DNA of 64,000 nt from Roseiarcus sp963832305 (GTDB taxonomy: Bacteria > Pseudomonadota > Alphaproteobacteria > Rhizobiales > Beijerinckiaceae), in NCBI GenBank assembly GCA_963832305.1, contig CAWHTU010000016.1, positions 124,001-188,000 on the forward strand, given 5' to 3'. Positions 32,627 to 41,555 of the stretch are shown here, piece after piece (the stretch's first letter is position 1; each line of letters opens with the position of its first letter). The position numbers and the translations under genes were made by a program. The notes under the pieces are model-generated. The model was given only the letters and a program-made list of their open reading frames with translations, was not told where the DNA came from and did no database searches.

Positions 32627-33337
32627 TCAGGCCCGTACGACGCGCCGCCTCGGTGATTTACCAGTCGCAACTTCCGTGCCGCTGCCGCGAGCGTGGCTCA
32701 GCGCCTCGGCGCCCCGCATCGCGACCGTCACCGGCCAGGCGCCGAAATTGCCCTCGATCTGCAAAGCATCGACCAGCCGCAGCCGAAATTCCTCGCGCGA
32801 AATCTCGACCGCGCCAAGGCTCGCCAGGTGCTCGGTCGAGAATTGCGCGTCGAGCAGCCGGAAACCTCCGAGCTTAAGGCGCGCGAACAGATGGACCAGG
32901 GCGACCTTCGAGGCGTCGCGTGCGCGGTGGAACATGCTCTCGCCGAAAAAGGCGCCGCGCAGGCTCACGCCATAAAGGCCGCCGACCAGCCGATCGTCTT
33001 CGTAAGCCTCGAGCGAATGGGCGTGGCCGGCGGCGTGCAATTCGCCATAGAGCCGCACGATCTCGTCGTTGATCCAGGTCTTCTCGCGCTCCGCGCAGGC
33101 GCGCACGACCGCCTCGAACGCGTGGTCGGCTACAACCCGGTATCGATCCGCCCGCACCGTCTTGGCGAGACTCCGCGAGACGATAAGCCCCTGGAGCGGG
33201 AAGATTCCGCGCTCGTGCGGCTCGACCCAGAACAATTCCTTGGCGTCGCGACTCTCGGCCATCGGAAAGACGCCGATCGAATAGGCCCTGAGCAGGATGT
33301 CCGCCGTCAGCTCGAATTTTCGCGGCGCGGTTTTCAT
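32627..33337 (-). CDS. aat: Leucyl/phenylalanyl-tRNA--protein transferase
   Basis: A 236-residue enzyme that attaches Leu or Phe to N-terminal Arg or Lys of proteins for ClpS/ClpAP degradation (N-end rule). Key motifs are LLRAYSIGVFPMAE, WINDEIVRLYGELHAAGHAHSLE and GGLYGVSLRGAFFGESMF, followed by LLDAQFSTEHLASLGA. The start at 33337 (MKTAPRKFELTAD) matches the family; the open frame upstream is not conserved. It is divergent from nikR. Confidence 0.95.
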   Translation of the reverse strand: MKTAPRKFELTADILLRAYSIGVFPMAESRDAKELFWVEPHERGIFPLQGLIVSRSLAKTVRADRYRVVADHAFEAVVRACAEREKTWINDEIVRLYGELHAAGHAHSLEAYEDDRLVGGLYGVSLRGAFFGESMFHRARDASKVALVHLFARLKLGGFRLLDAQFSTEHLASLGAVEISREEFRLRLVDALQIEGNFGAWPVTVAMRGAEALSHARGSGTEVATGKSPRRRVVRA

Positions 33338-33430
33338 GCCCGCAATCGTGGAACCGTCCGGGCAGGCCGTCAAGCGGTGGCGGCGCCCGTCGCCGGCAGG
33401 ACATTGGTATTGCTCTGCGACGGGGCCTGT

Positions 33431-33458
33431 GTATGCTAATCGTTCAAGAACGTCATAA
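33431..33458. promoter_or_regulatory. Predicted NikR operator
   Basis: GTATGC at 33431-33436, a 16-base spacer and TCATAA at 33453-33458 match the E. coli NikR consensus GTATGA-N16-TCATAC at 10 of 12 positions with exact spacing. It lies 19 bases ahead of the nikR start, suggesting nickel-dependent autorepression of nikR and the NiCoT gene. Confidence 0.75.
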
Positions 33459-33477
33459 CCTTTTGGGAAGCGCATTC

Positions 33478-33945
33478 GTGGAGCGGATAACCATCAGCGT
33501 ATCTGACGAATTCGCCGCCGAGCTGGCGGCATTCATGGAGAGCGAGCAGTACGACAACCGCTCCGAAGCGGTGCGCGATCTTGCGCGTCTCGGCCTCAAG
33601 CACGCCAGCATCGATCAGAACCTTTCGGGCGATTGCATTGCGACGCTCTCATATGTTTTCAACCACCACGCCCGCGAACTGGCGAAGCGGCTGACCGACG
33701 CGCATCACGAGCATCACGGCCAGCAGGTCGCGACGATGCACGTCCATCTCGATCACGACAACTGCCTCGAAATCGCGGTGCTTCGCGGCGACGCGGCCAA
33801 GGTTCGCGAGTTTGCGAAGGCGATCATCGCCGAACGCGGCGTCGCACACGGTCAGGTCAGTTTCGTTCCCGTTTCAATCGACATGGCGGCGCACGCGCAT
33901 GGCGGCGGGCCCCACAAACACGCGCACACTCATCCGAAAATCTAG
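33478..33945 (+). CDS. nikR: Nickel-responsive regulator NikR
   Basis: A 155-residue ribbon-helix-helix repressor with ACT-like metal domain. The DNA-binding strand/helices are ERITISVSDEFAAELAAFM and NRSEAVRDLARLGL. The nickel ligands are all present: a His in HHEHHG, then MHVHLDHDNCLE, where H-x-H and the Cys eight residues later match His87, His89 and Cys95 of E. coli NikR. The extra His-rich tail (HAHGGGPHKHAHTH) may bind more metal. A GTG start at 33478 is chosen because it begins exactly at the RHH strand, downstream of the operator. Confidence 0.94.
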   Translation: MERITISVSDEFAAELAAFMESEQYDNRSEAVRDLARLGLKHASIDQNLSGDCIATLSYVFNHHARELAKRLTDAHHEHHGQQVATMHVHLDHDNCLEIAVLRGDAAKVREFAKAIIAERGVAHGQVSFVPVSIDMAAHAHGGGPHKHAHTHPKI

Positions 33946-33977
33946 CTTTCAAGCGGCGCGAAAAGTCAGGGAAAGCG

Positions 33978-35048
33978 ATGCTCAACACTTTGTCCCGGCT
34001 GTTCAGCGACGACGGCGCCAGTCTGCGCGCGAGGATTATCGGCATTTATGTTGTGCTGATCGGCGCCAACGTCGCCGCCTGGCTTTGGGCCCTGACGGCG
34101 TTTCGCAACTATCCGGTCCTGCTCGGAACGGCGATGCTCGCCTACTCATTTGGTCTCCGCCACGCTTTCGACGCCGATCATATCGCTGCGATCGACAACG
34201 TGACCCGCAAGCTGATGCAGGAAGGAAAGCGGCCGGTCGCTGTCGGATTCTTTTTCTCGCTCGGCCACTCAACGATCGTGGTGCTGCTTTCGATCGCGAT
34301 CGCGCTTACGGCCACCGCGCTTCAATCGAAGTCCAACAACTTTACGCCCGTCGCCGGGGTGCTCGGCACGCTGGTGTCGGCGCTCTTTCTTTTCGCCATC
34401 GCGATCGCCAACGTACTAGTCCTTATCTCGATCTGCCGCACGTTCCAGACGGTGAAGAGCGGCGGCAGGTTCGTCGAGGAAGACCTCGACCTCATGCTGT
34501 CGAAGCGCGGATTCATGGGGCGCATCCTGCGCCGATTCTTCCACCTGATCGAGGCGAGCTGGCACATGTATCCGCTCGGAGTGCTGTTCGGCCTCGGCTT
34601 CGACACCGCGACCGAAGTCGGTTTGCTCGGGATCTCGGCGACCCAGGCCGCTCAGGGCCTGTCGATCTGGTCGATTCTGGTCTTTCCGGCGCTGTTCACG
34701 GCCGGGATGTCGCTCATGGACACGACCGACAGCGTGCTCATGGTCGGCGCCTACGGTTGGGCGTTCGTCAAGCCGATCCGGAAGCTTTACTACAACCTGA
34801 CCATCACGGCCGTCTCGGTTATCGTCGCCGTCGTGGTCGGCGGGCTCGAAGTGCTCAATCTGATCGGCGACCAGCTCGGCCTTACCGAGGGCGGGGGCTT
34901 TTGGGGCGCAATCGGGGCAATCAACGATAATTTCGGCATTCTGGGCTACATCATTGTCGGGATATTCGTGCTCAGCTGGCTGATCTCCTTCCTCGTCTAC
35001 CGCTCCAAAGGGTACGACGAGATTGAGGTCGAAACGGCTGGCGCCTGA
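33978..35048 (+). CDS. Nickel/cobalt permease of the NiCoT family
   Basis: A 356-residue inner-membrane secondary transporter with about eight helices. The signature RHAFDADHIAAIDN (HX4DH), followed by FFSLGHSTIVV, LFGLGFDTATEVGLL and GMSLMDTTDSVLM, are all NiCoT hallmark motifs (HoxN/NixA/NhlF). It sits 32 bases after nikR and is presumably nickel-repressed through the operator. The C-terminus ends with NDNFGILGYIIVGIFVLSW, a stretch that also occurs as a fragment near 37.1 kb. Ni versus Co preference cannot be read from sequence; the nikR linkage favours nickel. Confidence 0.93.
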   Translation: MLNTLSRLFSDDGASLRARIIGIYVVLIGANVAAWLWALTAFRNYPVLLGTAMLAYSFGLRHAFDADHIAAIDNVTRKLMQEGKRPVAVGFFFSLGHSTIVVLLSIAIALTATALQSKSNNFTPVAGVLGTLVSALFLFAIAIANVLVLISICRTFQTVKSGGRFVEEDLDLMLSKRGFMGRILRRFFHLIEASWHMYPLGVLFGLGFDTATEVGLLGISATQAAQGLSIWSILVFPALFTAGMSLMDTTDSVLMVGAYGWAFVKPIRKLYYNLTITAVSVIVAVVVGGLEVLNLIGDQLGLTEGGGFWGAIGAINDNFGILGYIIVGIFVLSWLISFLVYRSKGYDEIEVETAGA

Positions 35049-35157
35049 GCGCTGGCCCGCATCTGGCCGTGCGTCAGGCTCGGTATGGCGATGCCATTCT
35101 CGGGCGGCCCAGCGTTCCGGTGCGCCTTGCGAGGCAACGTCGAGCGCGCGGCCGACT

Positions 35158-35733
35158 TCACGACCGCCCTTCAAGGGCTTCGAGCGCCACCAAATTCCAT
35201 CGCCCGTCCCGACCGCTGAGCCTCGCGCGTGAGAGCGGCGGGACATCGATCCGCCAAAAGGCCGAGGAACCGGCGCCGAGCGCGTTCACGATAGCGGCAC
35301 GAACCACCGAGGCATGCGTCACGGCCAGCGTCGCGCCATTCCGCTTCTGCGCGTCAGCGAGCCAAACGCCAACCCGAAGGATCAGCTCCGCGAGCGACCC
35401 GCCGCCATGCGGCGCCGCTGAGGGATCGCTGAGCCATGCCGCGAATCCTTCCGGCTCGCGCGAAGCAACCTCAGCCAAAGCAAGACCGCGCCAGCGCCCG
35501 TAGTCACAGTCGCGCAACGCTGTATCGACCGCGGCCTCGAAACCGAGGGCTGCCGCCGTCTCATGCGCCGCGCGGGAGGGAGAGGTCACCACGCAGCCGT
35601 AGGACGGCAACCGCCCTCGCAACGTTTCAAGCGAGGCGGCCGCCGCCGCCTCGAGCCCTTCGTCGTCAGGAAACCGCGCGGCGCGCGTCGCCGACGACGC
35701 TCCGTGAGCGACGAGGTCGAGACGCGCGGTCAT
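35158..35733 (-). CDS. Histidine-phosphatase-fold protein with VAHG in place of RHG
   Basis: A 191-residue phosphoglycerate-mutase-like protein. The N-terminal signature, normally RHG, reads LVAHGASSAT, so the Arg is Ala while the His is kept. The second His region AVTHASVVRAAI is present. It may be a weak or non-phosphatase member. It follows cbtA with a 21-base gap, and such proteins recur beside CbtA/CbtB, suggesting a role tied to cobalt or cobalamin use (inference). Confidence 0.8.
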   Translation of the reverse strand: MTARLDLVAHGASSATRAARFPDDEGLEAAAAASLETLRGRLPSYGCVVTSPSRAAHETAAALGFEAAVDTALRDCDYGRWRGLALAEVASREPEGFAAWLSDPSAAPHGGGSLAELILRVGVWLADAQKRNGATLAVTHASVVRAAIVNALGAGSSAFWRIDVPPLSRARLSGRDGRWNLVALEALEGRS

Positions 35734-35754
35734 CGGCGCGGCCTGCCTGATGGC

Positions 35755-36558
35755 TCAATATGCTGCTTGCAGCCGGCCCTGCTTCGCCTGCGCGAAATCG
35801 CGCTCGACCCAAGCTCCAAAGCCCAGGCCCAACACAGTCCACATGATCGCCTGAGCGCCAAGCGACGCCATGCGGAACTGCCATAGCACCACGGCCGGGA
35901 AGCCTTCGGGGACCTCATCCAGCGGAGGCATCGCCAGTGCGAAGATAACCACCGCCACGATAAAGACCGCCGCGCCGATCAGCGTTGCATTCCAGGCGCC
36001 GTGCTGCTCGACGAGGCGATTGCGGACATTCCACGCGACAATCATCGAAACCAGGGACAAGAGAATCATCCCAAAGTAGATCGCAGTGCGCATGCCGATC
36101 GTGTCAGGGTTGCCGATCGACGGCGGATTCGCCGGATATTTGAGGATCGGGACAACGTAAACGGCAATGAAGCCGCTCAGAGCGATCAAAGCCGCGGTCA
36201 GGCGAGGGCTGAAATCCCCCATTCGGCCGTAGAGAATTGCGAAAGCGAGCGCGAACAAGCCGCCGAAGGCCAGGTTGTAGGTTGTGACACCAGTGAAGAG
36301 CCCAATGCCGGCTTGGACGGGACGACTAACCAGTTCCGGCTCCTCTCCATAAGGAGGCGGGTTTTCGCCTTTCGCGACTGCGGCGTCATGCTCGGCTTTG
36401 GCTTTCGCCTCGTCCATCGCCGATTCGAAGGCGATTGCCCGGTCGACCGCCGGTTCGCCGACCAATTTCAAGAGCCCGAACGAAAGCAGGGCGGCGACGA
36501 AGCCGACGATCATTCCCCGCCATAACAAAGATCCTGTTGTCATCTTATTGATCCTCAA
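35755..36558 (-). CDS. cbtA: CbtA-family cobalt transporter component
   Basis: A 267-residue membrane protein. An N-terminal helix (LLWRGMIVGFVAALLSFGLLKLVGE) is followed by a charged loop with PPPYGEEPELVSRPVQAGIGLFTG, then five or so helices. The loop and helix pattern is that of CbtA. With CbtB upstream and a cobalamin riboswitch at the head of the unit, it is predicted to import cobalt for B12 synthesis. Confidence 0.9.
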   Translation of the reverse strand: MRINKMTTGSLLWRGMIVGFVAALLSFGLLKLVGEPAVDRAIAFESAMDEAKAKAEHDAAVAKGENPPPYGEEPELVSRPVQAGIGLFTGVTTYNLAFGGLFALAFAILYGRMGDFSPRLTAALIALSGFIAVYVVPILKYPANPPSIGNPDTIGMRTAIYFGMILLSLVSMIVAWNVRNRLVEQHGAWNATLIGAAVFIVAVVIFALAMPPLDEVPEGFPAVVLWQFRMASLGAQAIMWTVLGLGFGAWVERDFAQAKQGRLQAAY

Positions 36559-36673
36559 CCCAAGCCGCCCCTGGCGCGGTCATAGAAACCGCCGCCGCCG
36601 CAGGGCGAAGCCAACCCATGTCTTCCCGGAAAAAGGACGCCGACGCCTGACCTAGTCGGGGCCGCTTACGCTA

Positions 36674-36886
36674 TCAGTGGCAGGGAAAGCCGAGCAGATG
36701 GCGGCTGTCGTGCACGAATTCGTGTACGTACATGCCCTTGATGATCGAGGTGGCGCCCTCTTCCGCTCCAACGAAATAGACCCCGAGCAGACAGATGAGG
36801 CCAGCGAAGATGACCCAGGGAAGAGCATCTCTGAGCGGAATCGCGGCGACTCCGGCAGTTGGCGCGAGATTTGTGGCGGTGGTCAT
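36674..36886 (-). CDS. cbtB: CbtB-family small cobalt transporter component
   Basis: A 70-residue protein with one membrane helix (LPWVIFAGLICLLGVYFVGAEEG) and the CbtB C-terminal metal motif YVHEFVHDSRHLLGFPCH, rich in His and ending with Cys-His. It is the first gene after the cobalamin riboswitch, with a GAGGAG ribosome-binding site next to a GGGGA/TTCCCC hairpin. It is cotranscribed with cbtA and the phosphatase-fold gene. Confidence 0.92.
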   Translation of the reverse strand: MTTATNLAPTAGVAAIPLRDALPWVIFAGLICLLGVYFVGAEEGATSIIKGMYVHEFVHDSRHLLGFPCH

Positions 36887-36907
36887 GGAATAAACACTCC
36901 TCGGGGA

Positions 36908-37030
36908 ATTCGCGTCCCCATGCGAGACTCGCTTAGCTTCAGGAGCAGGTCTGGCTTTCGGCCCAAGAGCCGATCACAGTGGCGCGACCGCACCGGATTT
37001 CCACCGGATTCTGCACATGAAACAATGCAA
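36908..37030 (-). ncRNA. Cobalamin riboswitch
   Basis: On the minus strand the leader of cbtB reads AATCCGGTGGAAATCCGGTG, CGGTCGCGCCACTGTGATCGG and then GAAAGCCAGACC. These are the conserved core of the adenosylcobalamin aptamer (B12 box GCCACTG and the later AGCCAGA block). A GGGGA/TTCCCC hairpin follows at about 36904-36920 next to the ribosome-binding site, which suggests translational control: B12 present, cbtB-cbtA off. Confidence 0.92.
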
Positions 37031-37035
37031 GAGAG

Positions 37036-37063
37036 ATGATACGCGGAACCGACGCGCTGTCAA
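37036..37063 (-). promoter_or_regulatory. Sigma70-type promoter of the cbtBA unit
   Basis: TTGACA (37063-37058) and TATCAT (37041-37036) are separated by 16 bases on the minus strand. The predicted transcript start falls just before the cobalamin aptamer, which fits the riboswitch arrangement. Confidence 0.75.
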
Positions 37064-37083
37064 ATTGCTGACCGGGGCGCAGT

Positions 37084-37262
37084 CAGCCCGATAAGCTTGG
37101 TCTCAGCGACGGCCGCGGCATCTCGGGTGCGATCGGCGCCACCAACGACAATTTCGACGTGCTCGGTTATGTCATCATCGGAATATTTGTCTTGAGCTGG
37201 CGCGGCTCCGTGGTGTTCTACAACCTCAAGGGTTACGACCAGGTTGAGGTCAATACGGACGG
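37084..37262 (+). pseudogene. C-terminal remnant of a second NiCoT permease
   Basis: One frame reads DKLGLSDGRGISGAIGATND and then NFDVLGYVIIGIFVLSW and NLKGYDQVEVNT. This parallels the C-terminus of the intact NiCoT gene 2 kb away (QLGLTEGGGFWGAIGAINDN, NFGILGYIIVGIFVLSW, SKGYDEIEVET). Only the last 50-55 residues survive, with no N-terminus in place. Differences show it is an old paralogue rather than a recent copy. Confidence 0.85.
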
Positions 37263-37363
37263 GGAGGGTGTCGCCTCGGGAGAATGCGGCAGCTTCCATG
37301 CGGGGGCGGCCGATGACCGTGGGTCAAACGGGCAATCCGCCCCCTCCGATCCGGGATGCCGAA

Positions 37364-38609
37364 ATGAACACGACCAACACCATGCTCGCCGAACTCGAGG
37401 CTCGCCGCCCCGGCATGAGCCTCGACCGGAAGTTCTATACCGATCCCGAGTTCCACCGGCTCGATCTCGAGACGCTCTTCTATCGCGACTGGCTGTTCGC
37501 CGGCCATGATTGCGAGATCCCGGCGCCCGGCGACTACTTCACGTTGCAGATCGGCGACTATCCGATCATCGTCATCCGCGGCCGCGACGGGGAGATCCGC
37601 GCGCTCCACAATACCTGCCGGCATCGCGGCTCGCGCGTCTGCCCGGCGGCCAAAGGCGCGGCAAAGCGGCTCGTCTGCCCCTATCATCAATGGACCTACG
37701 ATCTCGACGGCAGCCTGATCCGCGCCCGTCACCAGGACGGCGGAATCGACAAGGCGCAGTTCGGTCTCAAACCCGTCCATTGCGAAAGCGCCGCCGGCTA
37801 TATCTTCATCTGCGTCGCGCCGGTCGCGCCGAGCTTCGAGCCGTTCCGGGCGCAGCTCGCACGCTACGCCGCGCCCCACCGGCTGGCTGACGCGAGGATC
37901 GCCTTCGAGAGCACGATCGTCGAGAACGGCAACTGGAAACTGGTGTGGGAGAACAATCGCGAGTGCTACCACTGCGCCGCGAACCATCCGGAGTTGCTCC
38001 GGATCGTTCCCCGAACGGCCGACGCTTTCAGGCATCAGCGACGCGCTCGCCGACGTCGAGATGACGGCTCATTGGGAGCGCTGCGAGGCGGCGGGACTGC
38101 CGAGCGTGTTTCAGCTTTCGGAATCGGGACAATACCGCGCAAGCCGAATTCCTCTCCACGACAAGGCGGTGAGCTACACGATGTCGGGAAGGGCCGCGGT
38201 CAGCCGCCCGCTGAGCGACGACGTCACCGAGCCCAACATCGGGACGTTGCTCCTCTTCCATTATCCCTCAATCTGGAATCACGTGCTGGGGGATCACGCC
38301 GTCAGCTTCCAGGTGCTGCCGATCGGCCCGATGCAGACCCAGGTCAGGACGAAATGGTTGGTCCACAAGGACGCGGTCGAAGGCAGGGACTATTCGGTCG
38401 ACGAGCTCACGCATGTGTGGCTTGCCACCAACGATCAGGATCGCCGCGTGGTCGAAGAAAACCAGATCGGCATCCGCTCTCCGGCCTACGAGCCGGGTCC
38501 CTACTCGCCTGAGCAGGAAGGCGGGGTCATGCAATTCGTCGATTGGTACTGCCGGACGATGCAGCGGAATCTCGGCGGGGAGCGGGCGAGCTTGAGCCGC
38601 GTCGCCTGA
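37364..38609 (+). CDS. Rieske-type aromatic-ring-hydroxylating oxygenase large subunit, one frameshift
   Basis: An oxygenase of about 414 residues. The Rieske [2Fe-2S] ligands are in CRHRGSRVC (CxH) and CPYHQWTYDLDGSL (CxxH). The mononuclear-iron site region is ENNRECYHCAANHPELL. The sequence most resembles the GbcA/stachydrine-type demethylating oxygenases of quaternary amines, so an N-methyl substrate is plausible but not shown. An extra A near 38002 shifts the frame; removing it gives SFPERPTLSGISDALADVEM. No reductase partner gene is adjacent. An alternative start exists at 37313. Confidence 0.82.
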
Positions 38610-38634
38610 GGCGGTCGGCGCCATCCCCACAGGC

Positions 38635-39121
38635 TCACTTCGTCGCAAGTCTCGCGTCGATCCGCTTCATCATATGAACCGCGGTCCCGCCGCGGAACGG
38701 CTCGGTCCGGTCGATCGCATACCCGAGCTTCGCATAGAGCCTGAGATTGGCGGCGAAGGCCGCGTTGGTCATGAGACGGATTTCGCCTGGCCCCGATTCG
38801 ACGGCGCGCGTCTCGACGTGAGCAACCAGCATGCGCCCGTAGCCCCTGCCCTGCCGGTCCGGCGCGACCGCGAGATTCTCGATCCATAGATGATCGGGCT
38901 TGGCGATCGTCTCGACCAGCCCCACGAGCGCGCCGCCGACCGTCAGGAGATCGATCGCGTGCTCGCGCACGGCCTTCTCGTAGTCCGCCTGCATCGGCAG
39001 CGGCTCGCGGCCGATCAGTGCGACCCATTTGGCGTAGGCTGCGCGAGTGAGCTCGCGAATGCGCGCGGCGTCCTCAGGAGTTGCGGGTCGGATTTCGATC
39101 GGGGCGAGCGGCGGCTGGCAT
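38635..39121 (-). CDS. GNAT-family N-acetyltransferase, probable frameshift near the start
   Basis: The acetyl-CoA site is IENLAVAPDRQGRGYGRML, followed by NLRLYAKLGYAIDRT. The clear frame starts at 38994, but sequence upstream in the same frame reads IEIRPATPEDAARIRELTRA, the usual GNAT N-terminus, with no start codon. An ATG at 39121 in another frame joins it if one base of the gggg run at 39101-39104 is removed. The full protein would be about 161 residues. Substrate unknown. Confidence 0.75.
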
Positions 39122-39267
39122 CGGCGTGACTATGCCAAGCCGGGCACAGGGCGCAACCGAACGGCCGCCGCCCATCGGATCGCGCGACGCCGCCGCGCGC
39201 CTGTGGTAGACTTGTCGCGCAAGTGACAGCGCGGTTCTGCCGCCGATTGAAGAGGAGTGTTCGAGTC

Positions 39268-39853
39268 ATGGGATCGGCCGCCCGGGTCACTTCGGCAGCG
39301 GAGGGCTTGCCGCGCCGCCGGTTTACCGTCGCCGAGGTCGAGGCGATGGTCGCGGCCGGGGTGATGGAGGAGGACGAGCGGGTCGAACTGATCGGAGGGG
39401 AACTGGTTCCGATGTCGCCGAAGGGAAGACGCCACGAGACGGTCAAGATCGCGCTCGTCGACCGCTGGATTCGGGCTCGACCTGAGAGTTGCACTGTTGC
39501 ACAGGAGACAACGTTCCGGCTTAGCGAGGATACCTATCTCGAGCCGGACGTTGTAATCTTTCCTCGCGCGACCGGCCTCGCTGGACCTCGTCGGCGCGAA
39601 CGCGCTGCTCGTCGTCGAGATCGCCGACTCCTCGCTGCGCTACGACATCGGCCGCAAGGCGGCTCTCTACGCCAGCTTCGGCATTCGCGAACTCTGGGTC
39701 ATCGACGCGGTCCGGCTGACGACGCGCGTCTTCCGCGAGCCCGCGGCGGACGGCTATCGCAACGCGCGCGACTTCGGTCCCGCCGACCGACTCGCGCCGC
39801 TGCTTGTGCCGGAGGCCTTCGTGCTGAGGCTCGACGAGCTGGAGCTAAGCTGA
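39268..39853 (+). CDS. Uma2-family (DUF820) nuclease-like protein, one frameshift
   Basis: A PD-(D/E)XK-fold protein of about 194 residues. The first part has RRFTVAEVEAMVAAGVMEED, VELIGGELVPMSPKG and YLEPDVVIFPR. After a shift near 39580 it continues as LDLVGANALLVVEIADSSLRYDIGRKAALYA and GIRELWVIDA. These are the conserved Uma2 core, including the EIADSS/K catalytic pattern. A good ribosome-binding site (agaggag) precedes the ATG. Uma2 proteins are abundant in cyanobacteria and some soil bacteria; their role is unknown. A degraded copy follows directly. Confidence 0.82.
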
Positions 39854-39869
39854 GGTGGAGGTTGGCTTT

Positions 39870-40080
39870 CCGCTTTTCACGCCTGTCGCCGAGGTCGAGG
39901 CGATGGTCGCGGCCGCCGTGATGGAGGAGGACAAGGGCGTCGAGCTGATCGGGGAACTGATTCCGATGTTGCGATGCCCCCGAAGGGAAATCACCATGGA
40001 GCTTTGAAGGCGGCGCTGCTGCCGAAACGGCATCGCGAGAGCCCGCTCGCCGTCAATCTTGTTCCGGCAGGGACGAGCAT
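39870..40080 (+). pseudogene. Degraded second copy of the Uma2 gene
   Basis: Translation gives AEVEAMVAAAVMEEDKGVEL and IGELIPM, then after a shift MPPKGNHHGALKAALL, closely paralleling the intact copy (AEVEAMVAAGVMEEDERVEL, MSPKGRRHETVKIALV). It lacks the N-terminus and the catalytic half, so it is a partial tandem duplication beginning 17 bases after the Uma2 stop. Confidence 0.8.
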
Positions 40081-40106
40081 AGCTCTTGTTGCGGAGGAAA
40101 GAAGCC

Positions 40107-41461
40107 ATGATCCTCTATGACGCGGTCGCGCTCGCGAGCGGGCCCACAGACCCCAATGGCGAGCCTTCCGCAATAGGCCTCGACAACCTCGGCGACGCGG
40201 TGGGCGGCATTGGCTTCGGTCCAGGCATGGTTTGGTTCGCAAACGGAGCGAGCCTCGCCCTCGACCCGCTGCCGAACGCCAAATCAAGCTATCTCTGGGC
40301 GATCAACGATTTCCGGGTCGCGGTCGGCGCGGCGAACAAAGACGGCCTCATTGAGCAATACGTCCCGATAATGGTCATGGCGTCGCCCAGCGGCGCGCAG
40401 GTGACCGACCTGACCGCGCTCGCGGGGAACGCCGTATGCACCGGGATCAACAACAACGGCCTGGTCTGCGGCTGGCGCGTCGACGGGACGAGCGTGAGCG
40501 GCTTCGTCATCGATCCCGGCGGCAACAAGGTCGTTGCGTCGATTCCGTTCCCTCCCGGCCAATCGTCGATGTTTCCGCAATCGATCAATGACACCGGCGA
40601 TGTTGTCGTGGTTCCCGGCGAGTGGACCCCAGGGACACCGGGAGCGTACGTCTTTCGAAACTTCACGGATCTGATCGCCGTCTCGAACCTCGCGGCTCCT
40701 GTTCAAGGCGCTCAGCGAATGAACAAGTGGGGCCAGCTCCCCGGATTCGATGATGGGTCGAGCAAACCGGTTGTCTGGGATACGAACACGACCCCGCCAA
40801 CGGCCGTATCCGTGCCATTGCCGCCCGGATTCGACCATGGCGTGACCGTTGCGATCAATGACAACGGAGCCATTGTCGGCTTCTGCTGGAAAGAGACAGA
40901 GCCGGAAACGCCAATCATCCGTTCATTCACGACCCGGCGATCGACACGACAACATCCGCCCTGCTCGACGATCTCATCAGCACCCCCGGATACGGACAGT
41001 TGTGGCCGGTCGCGATCAACAACCCCGGCCAGATCCTTTGCATTGGCCCGACTGTGTTGCTCACGCCGCGGCAGCACTTCCCGCAAATCGCCCAACTGTC
41101 CAGGATCGTCGCGACCATCCTCTTCGGCATCATTCAGGACGCCCCAGGCGACGAGGACGTTGGCGGTCGCGGAGTCCACGTGCCGCCGAACCAGCCGCCT
41201 GACGGCTGGCGGGCTATGTCTCCGGCGGTCCGGGACGCCCTCATCGGCTTGGCTGTTAACCAGATCGCCGGCCAGATTGGCGATGCTGCGGGCCGCGACG
41301 CCGTCGGCCGCGCTGCGCTCGAACTCACCCGCGCCTCGGTCGCAAGCCTGCAAGCGCCGCCGGCGGCGAGGGCCCGAGGGTTCGGCGGCGCGCGTCCGCC
41401 CGCCCCATGGAGCAGTTTCGTCGGCGCTCGACACAGCAGACCACGTGGGTCGCCTAAATAA
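40107..41461 (+). CDS. HAF-type extracellular repeat protein, one frameshift
   Basis: A protein of about 451 residues built of seven roughly 45-residue repeats with a conserved core like INDxGxxVG: IGLDNLGDAVGG, AINDFRVAVG, GINNNGLVCG, SINDTGDVVV, RMNKWGQLPG, AINDNGAIVG and AINNPGQILC. This matches the HAF repeat family, predicted to fold as a beta-propeller. No obvious signal peptide is seen, which is odd for a family usually exported. A shift near 40918 is needed to join the last repeat and a C-terminal region of about 150 residues that is Ala/Arg/Pro-rich. A strong ribosome-binding site (gcggagg) precedes the ATG. Confidence 0.7.
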
Positions 41462-41555
41462 GGCGCCATCGTTTTCGTCGGGTTGCCCGACGGCGGAGCG
41501 CGCCCGCTCCCGCGCGCCATGCCAGCAAGGGCGCTCGTGATCATGTCGCCGCCGC

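Noticed and set aside
39268..41461. Uma2 plus HAF region as a defence island
   Set aside because: No partner typical of a defence system; Uma2 and HAF genes are common and unlinked elsewhere.
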